30,238 nucleotides of DNA from Maribacter sp. (GTDB lineage: Bacteria > Bacteroidota > Bacteroidia > Flavobacteriales > Flavobacteriaceae): contig JAHHKH010000123.1 in the NCBI GenBank assembly GCA_018679695.1, positions 1 to 30,238 on the forward strand, read 5' to 3'. The position numbers and the translations under genes were made by a program. Shown piece by piece: positions 7,338-15,919 of the stretch. Within the stretch, counting starts at the first letter, position 1. Each line of letters opens with the position of its first letter. The notes below the pieces were generated by a model. It saw only the letters and a program-made list of their open reading frames with translations. It made no database searches and was not told the origin of the DNA.

Positions 7338-8531
7338 ATGATGAAAAAATTAGTTCTAGCCTATAGTGGAGGTTTGGATACTTCATATTGCGCGAAATAT
7401 TTATCAAAGGAAAAAGGTTTCGAAGTACATGCCGTTAGTGTAAATACAGGTGGGTTTTCAGATACCGAAATCGCAACCATAAAATCCAAAGCTTTGGAAT
7501 TGGGTGCCACTTCGTATACCTCGATTGATGCCATACAGTCTTTTTATGACAACGTTGTCAAATATTTGATTTTTGGTAATGTACTGAAAAATAATACCTA
7601 TCCACTTTCGGTAAGTGCCGAACGAATTGTTCAAGCCATTGAGATCGTTAACCACGCAAAAAAAGTGGGTGCCCAATATATTGCCCATGGCAGTACTGGC
7701 GCTGGCAATGACCAGGTTCGATTTGATATGATTTTTCAAATCATCGCGCCGGAAATAGAAATTATCACCCCTATTAGGGATAACAAACTTTCAAGGGAAT
7801 TTGAAATTGATTATCTAAGGGAAAATGGTGTAGATTACCCATGGGAAAAGGCCAAATACTCTATTAATAAGGGACTTTGGGGCACATCAGTTGGTGGCGA
7901 GGAGACTTTGACCTCAAATCTGCCTCTACCTGATGATGCCTATCCAAGTCAATTACAGGAAAAAAATCCAAAAGAAGTCAAGTTGACCTTTGAGAAAGGT
8001 GAACTCATTGCTATTGATGGCAAAAAAGATACTCCTGTTTCCAATATTGAAAAATTGGATGCCTTTGCGTCTAATTATGCCATTGGAAGGGATATACATG
8101 TAGGCGATACAATAATAGGAATCAAGGGAAGGGTAGGTTTTGAGGCTCCCGCCTCGCTGATTATCATAAAAGCACATCATTTATTGGAAAAACACACCCT
8201 TAGCAAATGGCAGCAATTCCAAAAAGAACAGTTAAGTAATTTTTATGGTATGTTATTGCACGAAGGTAATTATCTGGATGAGGTAATGCGCAATATTGAA
8301 GCATTCTTAACCGATACACAAAAGAACGTTTCGGGCGATGTATTCGTTAGTTTGTATCCTTTTCAATTTAGATTGAATGGTATTTCCTCAAAACACGATT
8401 TGATGAACGCATCCTTTGGAAGTTATGGTGAAATGCATAAGGGGTGGACAGCTGATGATGCAAAGGGATTTATAAAAATACTTTCCAATCCAGGAAAAAT
8501 ATATAATCACGTAAATCACAATCATGATTAA
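7338..8531 (+). CDS. argG: Argininosuccinate synthase
   Basis: This 397-residue enzyme joins citrulline and aspartate using ATP, the penultimate step of arginine synthesis. The N-terminal ATP-pyrophosphatase P-loop is AYSGGLDTSY (residues 8-17), and IAHGSTGAGNDQVRF is the conserved citrulline/aspartate-binding stretch. PIRDNKLSREFEIDYL and KYSINKGLWGTS also match the family. Length is typical. The first two codons are both ATG (7338 and 7341), and either could be used. The gene lies 30 bases after the GNAT gene, and its end overlaps argC by eight bases. ArgG normally acts near the end of the pathway, so its place near the front of the operon does not follow pathway order. Confidence 0.96.
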   Translation: MMKKLVLAYSGGLDTSYCAKYLSKEKGFEVHAVSVNTGGFSDTEIATIKSKALELGATSYTSIDAIQSFYDNVVKYLIFGNVLKNNTYPLSVSAERIVQAIEIVNHAKKVGAQYIAHGSTGAGNDQVRFDMIFQIIAPEIEIITPIRDNKLSREFEIDYLRENGVDYPWEKAKYSINKGLWGTSVGGEETLTSNLPLPDDAYPSQLQEKNPKEVKLTFEKGELIAIDGKKDTPVSNIEKLDAFASNYAIGRDIHVGDTIIGIKGRVGFEAPASLIIIKAHHLLEKHTLSKWQQFQKEQLSNFYGMLLHEGNYLDEVMRNIEAFLTDTQKNVSGDVFVSLYPFQFRLNGISSKHDLMNASFGSYGEMHKGWTADDAKGFIKILSNPGKIYNHVNHNHD

Positions 8532-9498
8532 AGCAGGTATTATTGGAGGATCTGGCTATACCGGCGGAGAATTGATACGAATACTTTTGAGCCATGAAAA
8601 GATCGCTATCGATTTTGTATATAGCACAACAAGAGCCGGAAAAAAGCTAACATCGGCGCATCCTGATTTATTAGGATTGACCGATATGAAGTTTACCGAT
8701 GCTGTAAATTTAAATGTTGATGTTGTTTTCCTTTGCTTGGGACATGGTAATTCCACTAAATTTCTTAGTGCATATCACTTTTCCGTAAATACCAAGATCA
8801 TTGATTTAAGTAACGACCTCAGGCTGAATGAAGATTCGGTTTTAAATGGGAAAAAGTTCGTCTATGGTCTTCCAGAATTGGAAAAATCAGCCATCAAAAG
8901 TGCAAAATATGTCGCTAATCCGGGTTGTTTTGCAACGGCAATCCTATTGGCATTATTACCATTGGCAAAGGCCAAGCAATTAACTAATCAAGTTCATATT
9001 AACGCGGTTACCGGGAGTACAGGAGCTGGTGTTAGTCCATCGGGTACAACCCACTTTAGTTGGCGAAACAACAATGTTTCCTGGTACAAACCTTTTACCC
9101 ATCAGCACTTGGGCGAAATCAATCAGAGCTTAAGGGGACTACAGGAAAATTTTGGTGAACTTATGTTCTTGCCCAATCGGGGAAATTTTACGAGAGGTAT
9201 TTTAGCAACGGCTTATACCCAATTTAAAGGAACATTGGAGGAGGCCCTACTTCTGTACAAGGATTTTTACAAGGATGCAGAATTCACCCAAATTTCCGAA
9301 GAGCCCATCAATTTAAAACAAGTAGTCAATACAAATCAGTGCCATATTCATTTGCATAAGTATCAAGATGTGTTATTGATTACATCGGCAATAGACAATT
9401 TATTGAAAGGGGCATCGGGCCAAGCGGTACAAAACATGAATTTAATGCTTGGTTTTAGGGAAAATGAAGGTCTGCAGTTAAAGGCAGGGGTTTATTAA
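8524..9498 (+). CDS. argC: N-acyl-gamma-glutamyl-phosphate reductase
   Basis: A 324-residue NADPH-dependent reductase that converts N-acyl-glutamyl phosphate to the semialdehyde. The Rossmann glycine motif is IIGGSGYTGGEL (residues 6-17), and the catalytic cysteine lies in VANPGCFATA (about residue 138). AVTGSTGAGVSPSG and FTHQHLGEI, with the histidine that assists catalysis, are also in place. It overlaps the end of argG by eight bases, a sign of translational coupling. In this operon the acyl group may be succinyl rather than acetyl, judged from the downstream transcarbamylase. A 45-base gap separates it from proC. Confidence 0.95.
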   Translation: MIKAGIIGGSGYTGGELIRILLSHEKIAIDFVYSTTRAGKKLTSAHPDLLGLTDMKFTDAVNLNVDVVFLCLGHGNSTKFLSAYHFSVNTKIIDLSNDLRLNEDSVLNGKKFVYGLPELEKSAIKSAKYVANPGCFATAILLALLPLAKAKQLTNQVHINAVTGSTGAGVSPSGTTHFSWRNNNVSWYKPFTHQHLGEINQSLRGLQENFGELMFLPNRGNFTRGILATAYTQFKGTLEEALLLYKDFYKDAEFTQISEEPINLKQVVNTNQCHIHLHKYQDVLLITSAIDNLLKGASGQAVQNMNLMLGFRENEGLQLKAGVY

Positions 9499-9543
9499 TA
9501 AAACGAATCCTGAACTCTCAGGTGGGATAAAATAATTTTGAAA

Positions 9544-10344
9544 ATGAAAATAGCAATAATAGGTGCAGGAAATTTGGGATTATCAATAGCTGAAGGGGTT
9601 TTACATAGCAATGGAGCCACAAGCATGTACTTGACCAAAAGAAATATTGATAGTATAAAACATTTTGAGAAATTTGGAAATGTAACTGTTACAACCAACA
9701 ATAAGGAGGCTGTTAAAAATTCCGATATTCTGATTTTTGCAGTGCAGCCCCTCCATATCGCAAAGTTATTGGAGGAAGTCAAAGATCTTCTCAATGAAAA
9801 TCATGTGATTATTTCGACCATTACCGGATTTAGTATTGAAAACATAGAGCATATTCTGGGCAAAGACCATAATATCATCAGAAGTATGCCCAACACAGCA
9901 ATTTCTGTTGGAAAATCAATGACCTGTATTTGCGCCAATACAAAAGGTAAAAAGCGAATAGAATTGGCCAAAGCCATATTTAATCGAATGGGGCATTCGA
10001 TGGAAATCCCTGAAGAACAAATGCAGGCAGCTACCGTTATATGTGCGAGTGGTATAGCTTTCTGGATGCGTTTGATCAGAGCAACAACCCAAGGGGCAAT
10101 TCAATTGGGATTTGATGCCAAGGAAGCGCAGGAATTGGCAATGCACACCTGTGATGGTGCAGCTGGCCTTCTCATTGCCTCAGGCCATCATCCTGAAGAG
10201 GAAATAGATAAAGTAACCACTCCAATGGGTTGTACGATCCAAGGATTGAATGAAATGGAACATCAGGGCCTTAGCTCGTCCCTTATTCGAGGAATTGTAG
10301 CCTCATTCGAGAAAATCAGTGAATTCAAGAAAGAAAACCTATGA
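9544..10344 (+). CDS. proC: Pyrroline-5-carboxylate reductase
   Basis: ProC makes proline from pyrroline-5-carboxylate with NAD(P)H. The protein has 266 residues from the ATG at 9544; a TTG two codons earlier is possible. It begins with MKIAIIGAGNLGLSIAEGV, the dinucleotide-binding fold, and contains the conserved segment RSMPNTAISVGKSMT. The C-terminal dimer/substrate region is TTPMGCTIQGLNEMEHQG, the local variant of the TSPGGTTxxGL signature. The gene sits between argC and argD and overlaps argD by four bases (ATGA), so proline and arginine synthesis are coupled at the level of the mRNA. Placement inside the arg genes, with proA and proB also present, argues that the operon feeds both end products from glutamate. 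Confidence 0.95.
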   Translation: MKIAIIGAGNLGLSIAEGVLHSNGATSMYLTKRNIDSIKHFEKFGNVTVTTNNKEAVKNSDILIFAVQPLHIAKLLEEVKDLLNENHVIISTITGFSIENIEHILGKDHNIIRSMPNTAISVGKSMTCICANTKGKKRIELAKAIFNRMGHSMEIPEEQMQAATVICASGIAFWMRLIRATTQGAIQLGFDAKEAQELAMHTCDGAAGLLIASGHHPEEEIDKVTTPMGCTIQGLNEMEHQGLSSSLIRGIVASFEKISEFKKENL

Positions 10345-11468
10345 AACTGTTCGATGTATATCCATTATATGATGTCACCCCTGTTTCTGCCAAAGGAATT
10401 GTGATAACCGATGATAAAGGACAAGATTATTTGGACTTTTATGGGGGCCATGCGGTTATTTCCATCGGTCATGCCCATCCACTCTATATAAGGCGACTCA
10501 AAGATCAATTGAACAAAATAGGGTTTTATAGCAATGCGGTACACAATCCACTTCAGGTTGAACTGGCCAACAAACTTGGCCAGATTTCAGGTTGTTCGCA
10601 ATACAACCTATTTCTTTGTAATTCTGGTGCAGAAGCCAACGAAAATGCGCTAAAATTAGCTTCTTTCGAAACAGGTAAATCACGTGTCATCGCTTTTAAT
10701 AATAGTTTTCATGGAAGAACTTCGGCTGCCGTCGCAACCACGGATAATGAAAAGATAAACGCACCCATAAACAAACAGCAACAAGTTACTTTTCTACCTT
10801 TTAATGCTATCACAACCTTTAAAAAGGAGATTGAAAAAGGAGACGTTTGCGCGGTGATTTTTGAATCAATTCAAGGTGTCGGAGGGTTGGATGAACCGTC
10901 AACCGAATTCCTAAAAAAGGTTGGTGAATTATGTAAAAACAAAAATGTTATTCTAATAGCTGATGAAGTTCAATCGGGTTTTGGAAGAAGCGGAAAGTTC
11001 TTTGCATTCCAGCATCATGATATTCAACCTGATATTATTACAATAGCAAAGGGAATGGGCAATGGATTTCCGGTTGGCGGGGTCTTGATCCATGGAAGCA
11101 TCGAAGCATCTTACGGAAAATTAGGGACTACCTTTGGAGGTAACCACCTTGCTTGTGCAGCTACCTTGTCGGTTCTTGAAGTTATAGAAAAAGAAGGATT
11201 AGTGGAAAACGCTAAAGATCTGGGTAATTATTTTTTAGAAAAAGCAAGCAAAATCCCACAGGTACAACGAACCAAAGGCAAAGGTTTGATGCTGGGATTG
11301 GAATTTGATTTTGAGGTGGCCGAACTTCGTAAAAAATTGATTTATGAACAATTCCTCTTTACGGGGGGGGCCAAGGATAAAAACGTTTTACGAATTCTAC
11401 CCGCGTTGAATATCAATAAAGAAGATATGGACCTTTTCTTCGGGAAATTAAAAATAGCATTATCATGA
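10341..11468 (+). CDS. argD: N-acylornithine aminotransferase (PLP class III)
   Basis: A 375-residue class-III aminotransferase. The PLP lysine is K237 in TIAKGMGNGFPVGG, with the pyridine-nitrogen Asp at D208 in IADEVQSGFGRSG. NSGAEANENALK (95-106) binds the cofactor phosphate, and HGRTSAA is typical. It would convert N-acyl-glutamate semialdehyde to N-acylornithine and, as is common for this family, may also act on ornithine. Start and stop both overlap neighbours by ATGA. A run of eight G residues (11363-11370) encodes part of TGGAK near the C-terminus; it is in frame here but is a possible slippage site. Confidence 0.93.
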   Translation: MKLFDVYPLYDVTPVSAKGIVITDDKGQDYLDFYGGHAVISIGHAHPLYIRRLKDQLNKIGFYSNAVHNPLQVELANKLGQISGCSQYNLFLCNSGAEANENALKLASFETGKSRVIAFNNSFHGRTSAAVATTDNEKINAPINKQQQVTFLPFNAITTFKKEIEKGDVCAVIFESIQGVGGLDEPSTEFLKKVGELCKNKNVILIADEVQSGFGRSGKFFAFQHHDIQPDIITIAKGMGNGFPVGGVLIHGSIEASYGKLGTTFGGNHLACAATLSVLEVIEKEGLVENAKDLGNYFLEKASKIPQVQRTKGKGLMLGLEFDFEVAELRKKLIYEQFLFTGGAKDKNVLRILPALNINKEDMDLFFGKLKIALS

Positions 11469-12661
11469 GTGCAATATTGAACATAAATCAGCGTAATGCG
11501 GTCCTCAATTCGATGGTAGGATGGATTGAAAAGAAGCGAACTGCCCTGTTGGAAGCCAATAACAAAGATTTGGAGACCTATGTGGGTAATGATATTGCCA
11601 TGTATGATCGTTTAACAATCGATGACGACAAAATTAAAGGGATGATGAAATCCCTTAAGGAATTGGCACTTGCAGAAGACCCATTGAACGTAGAACGATT
11701 TCAATTTGCACACGAAAACGGCCTACATATCAGTAATAGAACGGCCCCTTTTGGAACGATTCTGATCATCTATGAATCCAGACCAGATGTAACCATCGAA
11801 GCAGCTGGAATTGCATTTAAATCGGGTAATAATATTCTCTTGAAGGGAGGCAAGGAATCACTGAACAGTAATTTGGTTCTAGTTGATTTATGGCATAGGG
11901 CACTAACGGATCACAGCGTTTCAAAAGATTGGGTTACTTATTTACGATATAATAGAAAAGAGACCCAGGCATTTTTGGAAAATCCTTCCCAGAGGCTCGA
12001 TTTGATCGTTCCCAGAGGTGGGGAAAGATTAATCTCGTTCGTAAAAAAACATGCCACTTGTCCGGTTATAATAAGTGGAAGGGGTAACAATTTTGTTTAT
12101 GTGGATTCGGAGGCCGATCAACAAATGGCTTTGGAGGTAATAATCAATGCAAAAACAAGCAAAATATCTGCCTGCAATGCCTTGGATAAGGTATTGATAA
12201 ATTCTGGTTTGAAGAACAAAGATGAATTCCTTAAAAAACTCATTTCCCGCTTACAGAAAAACAATGTTGAAATTCTTACCGATGGTAAATTGGGTGATTG
12301 CAAAGGCACATCAAAAATGAAAGATGACGCTGTTTGGCATGAAGAGTTTTTGGATTATAAGATTCTTATGGGAGAGGTGGATAATCTGGAAGAGGCTATC
12401 GAGAAGATCAATCTTTATGGGGGTGGGCATTCAGCAGCCATCATAACCACAAATGAAAAAACCGCTTCTTTTTTTATGCACAGTGTTGATTCTGCTGCGG
12501 TATACCATAATGCGTCAACACGATTTACTGATGGGGGGCAATTTGGTCTGGGTGGGGAACTTGCAATAAGTACTGACAAACTACACCAAAGAGGACCAAT
12601 AGGTTTACAGCATTTAGTGACCAATAAATGGTTTGTAAAGGGCAATGGACAAATAAGATAA
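11465..12661 (+). CDS. proA: Gamma-glutamyl phosphate reductase
   Basis: ProA reduces glutamyl-5-phosphate to the semialdehyde, the second step of proline synthesis. The protein is 398 residues long, slightly shorter than the E. coli enzyme. Family landmarks are IIYESRPDVTIEAAGIAFKSGN (split around 101-122), ILLKGGKES, LIVPRGGERLI (180-190) and the catalytic cysteine C237 in KISACNALD. The C-terminus RFTDGGQFGLGGELAIST and RGPIGLQHL also fit. It overlaps argD by four bases and precedes proB by two bases. The order proA then proB is the reverse of the usual proBA order and of pathway order. Confidence 0.95.
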   Translation: MSAILNINQRNAVLNSMVGWIEKKRTALLEANNKDLETYVGNDIAMYDRLTIDDDKIKGMMKSLKELALAEDPLNVERFQFAHENGLHISNRTAPFGTILIIYESRPDVTIEAAGIAFKSGNNILLKGGKESLNSNLVLVDLWHRALTDHSVSKDWVTYLRYNRKETQAFLENPSQRLDLIVPRGGERLISFVKKHATCPVIISGRGNNFVYVDSEADQQMALEVIINAKTSKISACNALDKVLINSGLKNKDEFLKKLISRLQKNNVEILTDGKLGDCKGTSKMKDDAVWHEEFLDYKILMGEVDNLEEAIEKINLYGGGHSAAIITTNEKTASFFMHSVDSAAVYHNASTRFTDGGQFGLGGELAISTDKLHQRGPIGLQHLVTNKWFVKGNGQIR

Positions 12662-12663
12662 TT

Positions 12664-13425
12664 ATGGGCAGAAAAAGAATCTTATTAAAAGTAGGGTCCA
12701 ATACCTTGACCAAGGAAACCAATCAGATATCCCGGGGTAAAATTGAGGATATTGGAAGGCAGATTGCAGATTTAAAAGATGAATACGAGTTTATCATCGT
12801 AAGTTCAGGAGCTATTGCTGCTGCTAAACAATTCGTGAAATTAGAACACAATGGGGCTGAAATTAATATTAAGCAGGCCTTGGCTGCCATTGGGCAACCC
12901 CATTTAATGCGCATATTTCAAGAGAATTTTAGGGAATTGGGGCTCTTCACATCGCAATGTCTATTGTCTTATTCCGATTTTGAAAATTCAGATGCCAAGT
13001 CGAACATAAAAAACACGATCAATGTTCTTGTCGCCAATAATTTTATTCCAATTATAAATGAAAATGATACTGTAGCTACCGACGAGATTCAATTTGGTGA
13101 TAACGATAAACTTGCGGCTTTAACAGCCGCCTTGTTGCAAGTTGATTTATTGATGATCGCTACAAATACCGACGGTGTATATACAAAGCAATCCTTTGAA
13201 AATAACAAGCCGGAAACCATTACGACAGTTACTGGAATCGAGCATTTGCGACAGGAAATCGGCAAATCAAAATCATCACATGGTACTGGTGGAATGCAAT
13301 CCAAAATCGAAGCCGCTAGCATTGCCCAAACAGCGGGAATCGAAACTTGGATCGTCAACGGATTAAAGGACAATTTTATAACAGATGCAATTACAGGTTC
13401 AAGTAACCATACTAAAATAAAATAA
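12664..13425 (+). CDS. proB: Glutamate 5-kinase, kinase domain only
   Basis: The ATG at 12664 gives 253 residues starting MGRKRILLKVGSNTL, which matches the family start; an ATG at 12628 would run back into proA and is rejected. The amino-acid kinase fold shows KVGSNTLT (phosphate loop), VSSGAIAAAK, NENDTVATDEIQFGDNDKLAA and the GTGGMQSKI segment that closes the active site. The PUA domain found at the C-terminus of enterobacterial ProB (about 367 residues) is absent. PUA-less kinases are known in other bacteria, and feedback by proline may differ in them. The stop codon shares one base with the argF' start. Confidence 0.93.
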   Translation: MGRKRILLKVGSNTLTKETNQISRGKIEDIGRQIADLKDEYEFIIVSSGAIAAAKQFVKLEHNGAEINIKQALAAIGQPHLMRIFQENFRELGLFTSQCLLSYSDFENSDAKSNIKNTINVLVANNFIPIINENDTVATDEIQFGDNDKLAALTAALLQVDLLMIATNTDGVYTKQSFENNKPETITTVTGIEHLRQEIGKSKSSHGTGGMQSKIEAASIAQTAGIETWIVNGLKDNFITDAITGSSNHTKIK

Positions 13426-14366
13426 TGCAACATTTTCTCTCTATAGACGATATTGATTCCCTTGCAGATTGGGTCAAAGCGGCAAGGGCCATAAAAATAG
13501 ACCCTTTACAATCGAAGTTCTTAGGTAGGGATAAAACCATTGGATTGTTGTTCTTCAACAATAGTTTAAGAACACGATTGAGTACCCAAAAAGCCGCCAT
13601 GAACCTGGGTATGGATGTAATCGTAATGAATTTTGGAAATGAAGGATGGGCTTTGGAATATGGCGATGGCACCATAATGGATCAGGGCACATCGGAACAT
13701 ATAAAAGAAGCTGCGCAAGTAGTTTCCCAATACTGTGATATTATAGGACTCAGGGCTTTTGCATCTTTGACAGACAAAGAAAAAGATGAAGCGGAAATGG
13801 TCCTGAATGGTTTTAGAAAATACGCAAGTGTCCCCATTGTAAATCTGGAAAGTTCTGTTGGCCATCCATTACAGGCTATGACCGATGCCTTAACAATGGC
13901 AGAAAATTCAACCAAGGCCAAACCAAAAGTAGTGCTTTCCTGGGCACCACATCCCAGAGCACTGCCCCATGCCGTTGCCAATTCATTTGTTCAAATGATG
14001 CGGTTACAAAATGCCGATTTTGTGATTACCCACCCAGAAGGTTACGATCTGAATCCAAGAATTACCAAGAACATAAAGATAGAATATGATCAAAAAAAGG
14101 CATTTGAGAATGCCGATTTTGTCTATGTAAAAAACTGGAGCAGTTATTTAAATTACGGAATGGTCTTGAATCAAGATCCAAGCTGGATGATTACTAAAGA
14201 GAAACTAGGGGATGCTAAATTTATGCACTGCCTACCGGTACGAAGAAATGTGGTCGTTGAAGATGCAGTTCTGGAGAGTGATCGATCTTTGGTCATAGAA
14301 CAGGCCAATAATAGAACCTATGCTGCACAGCTTGTCCTGAAAAAGATTTTGGAACACTTAAAATGA
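13425..14366 (+). CDS. argF': N-succinylornithine (or N-acetylornithine) carbamoyltransferase
   Basis: A 313-residue transcarbamylase of the AOTCase/SOTCase type, not ordinary OTCase. The carbamoyl-phosphate loop is SLRTR at 47-51, followed by LSTQKAAMNLGM, very like the Bacteroides fragilis enzyme; HPLQ is at 147-150, KNW at 236-238 and HCLP at 268-271. Residue 90, in MDQGTSEH, aligns with Glu92 of the Xanthomonas acetylornithine enzyme and Pro90 of the B. fragilis succinylornithine enzyme, and here is Ser. Published mutants of the Xanthomonas enzyme with Pro, Ser, Val or Ala at this position become succinylornithine-specific, so this protein probably uses N-succinylornithine. Carbamoyl phosphate synthase genes are not in the window. 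It overlaps proB by one base and the SDR gene by four. Confidence 0.93.
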   Translation: MQHFLSIDDIDSLADWVKAARAIKIDPLQSKFLGRDKTIGLLFFNNSLRTRLSTQKAAMNLGMDVIVMNFGNEGWALEYGDGTIMDQGTSEHIKEAAQVVSQYCDIIGLRAFASLTDKEKDEAEMVLNGFRKYASVPIVNLESSVGHPLQAMTDALTMAENSTKAKPKVVLSWAPHPRALPHAVANSFVQMMRLQNADFVITHPEGYDLNPRITKNIKIEYDQKKAFENADFVYVKNWSSYLNYGMVLNQDPSWMITKEKLGDAKFMHCLPVRRNVVVEDAVLESDRSLVIEQANNRTYAAQLVLKKILEHLK

Positions 14367-15115
14367 AGCAAAAATTAAAAAATAGCGTTGGCATTATCAC
14401 TGGTGCTACCAGTGGAATGGGGAAGGCCATTGCAATGGTCTTTGCCAAAGAAGGTGCAAGGCTCATCCTATCTGGCCGAAACTTGGAAAAAGGAAATGAG
14501 CTTGCTGATCAATTGAAAAATTCAATTTTTATACCTGGGGACATCAGCATCCCCGAAACGAATAAAAAGCTTGTGAAAGAGGCAATTGATCATTTTGGCA
14601 AACTAGATTTTATCTCACTTAATGCCGGTGCTTTGGGCTTGGGAAATGTGGTAGACTTGCCAATCGAAATATGGAAGAATACGTTGGAAACCAATTTAAG
14701 CTCTATATTCTATCTGTCTAAATACGCAATACCCCATTTATTGCACAGTGAATCTGGTACTATTTTGATCAACGCTTCCATTGCCGCATTCAAAAGTTTT
14801 CCACAACATCCGGCTTATTGCGCATCGAAAGCCGCAGCATTGGCTTTAATGAAACAGCTTGCTGTGGAATATGCTCCGAAAGTGAGGGTAAATGCCATTT
14901 GTCCTGGACCAGTGGACACCCCTTTACTTTGGGATTCCGCCAAAGCTTTTAAGAATCCGGAAAGTGCTGTGGAAAATGCAAAAAATGCTACTTTACTGCA
15001 ACGACTGGGTACTCCAGACGATATTGCAAAACTGGCGCTATTTCTTGTGACCGATGATTCCTCTTGGATAACCGGTAGTGCCATAACCATTGATGGCGGT
15101 ATACTAAATACATAA
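14363..15115 (+). CDS. SDR family oxidoreductase embedded in the arginine operon
   Basis: A 250-residue classical short-chain dehydrogenase/reductase. The cofactor loop TGATSGMG is at 13-20, NAG at 87-89 (SLNAGALG), the structural Asn at N111, and the catalytic Ser139, Tyr152 and Lys156 (YCASK) are all present. The C-terminal signature RLGTPDDIAKLALFL followed by ITGSAITIDGG is typical of the FabG-like group. Arg40 after the second beta strand (SGRN) suggests NADP(H). Its ATG overlaps the argF' stop by four bases, and argB follows after 24 bases, so it is a full member of the operon. No step of arginine or proline synthesis requires an SDR, and its substrate cannot be read from the sequence. 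Confidence 0.85.
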   Translation: MKQKLKNSVGIITGATSGMGKAIAMVFAKEGARLILSGRNLEKGNELADQLKNSIFIPGDISIPETNKKLVKEAIDHFGKLDFISLNAGALGLGNVVDLPIEIWKNTLETNLSSIFYLSKYAIPHLLHSESGTILINASIAAFKSFPQHPAYCASKAAALALMKQLAVEYAPKVRVNAICPGPVDTPLLWDSAKAFKNPESAVENAKNATLLQRLGTPDDIAKLALFLVTDDSSWITGSAITIDGGILNT

Positions 15116-15139
15116 TTAAAAAATTCAAGATCGTAGAAA

Positions 15140-15919
15140 ATGAAACAAAAACTATCCATAATTAAAATTGGTGGAAACGTCTTGGAAAACGAAATTGAGC
15201 TTAACGAATTCCTTGGGAATTTTTCCAGATTGGAAGAATCTAAGATCCTCGTACATGGTGGTGGTAAATTGGCAACAAAATTGGCTTCTGAATTAGGAAT
15301 TGAATCCAAAATGACAAATGGAAGACGAATTACGGACGCCGAAAGTTTAAAGGTAATTACTATGGTCTACGGCGGACTCACAAACAAGAATATTGTCGCT
15401 AAGCTTCAGGCTTTAGGAAACAACGCCATTGGTCTTAGTGGTGCAGACGGCAACACCATACAAGCCCATAAAAGACCGGTAAATGAAATTGATTTTGGAT
15501 TTGTAGGGGATATTGATGGTATTAATTCCGAACTTATCGATATTATGGTCCAAGCAAAATTAACCCCGGTTTTTTGCGCAATTTCACATGACGGTGAGGG
15601 TCAACTTTTAAATACCAATGCCGATACCATTGCTTCGGAATTGGCGATAGGAATGAGTCATCTCTATGATACCACCTTATATTATTGCTTTGAAAAGAAA
15701 GGAGTACTGCAGGATGTGGAAAATGATGATTCGGTCATAAAACATATCGATACCATAGGATTTAATGACTTAATGGGTCAAAAAATCATTACGGATGGTA
15801 TGTTGCCAAAAATGCAAAATTGTTTTCATGCATTACAAAAAGATGTCGGCAAAGTTTGTATTGGCGATATTTCGATGCTGAAGCCAGATTCAAATCTATA
15901 CACAACCGTAACCTTATGA
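15140..15919 (+). CDS. argB: N-acylglutamate kinase
   Basis: A 259-residue amino-acid kinase that phosphorylates N-acetyl- or N-succinylglutamate. The N-terminal SIIKIGGNVLE and HGGGKLATKLASELG form the ATP-phosphate and glycine-rich loops, and MTNGRRITDAESLKVI matches the NGxRxT acyl-glutamate site. LSGADGNTIQAHKR and LLNTNADTIASELA are conserved in the family. The length lacks the extra N-terminal helix of arginine-inhibited hexameric enzymes, so strong allosteric inhibition by arginine is unlikely, although that is inference from length. The stop overlaps the argE start by four bases (ATGA). Confidence 0.93.
   Translation: MKQKLSIIKIGGNVLENEIELNEFLGNFSRLEESKILVHGGGKLATKLASELGIESKMTNGRRITDAESLKVITMVYGGLTNKNIVAKLQALGNNAIGLSGADGNTIQAHKRPVNEIDFGFVGDIDGINSELIDIMVQAKLTPVFCAISHDGEGQLLNTNADTIASELAIGMSHLYDTTLYYCFEKKGVLQDVENDDSVIKHIDTIGFNDLMGQKIITDGMLPKMQNCFHALQKDVGKVCIGDISMLKPDSNLYTTVTL

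Noticed and set aside
12628..12663. Earlier ATG for proB inside proA
   Set aside because: The 12 extra residues precede the conserved kinase start; the ATG at 12664 fits the family.
14815..15309. 164-codon antisense frame across the SDR and argB genes
   Set aside because: It mirrors two well-supported genes and shows no family features. The same applies to the antisense frame at 6675-7163 over the GNAT gene.
15820..15915. Upstream extension of argE inside argB
   Set aside because: The extra residues do not resemble the M20 family, and the ATG at 15916 gives a normal start coupled to the argB stop.
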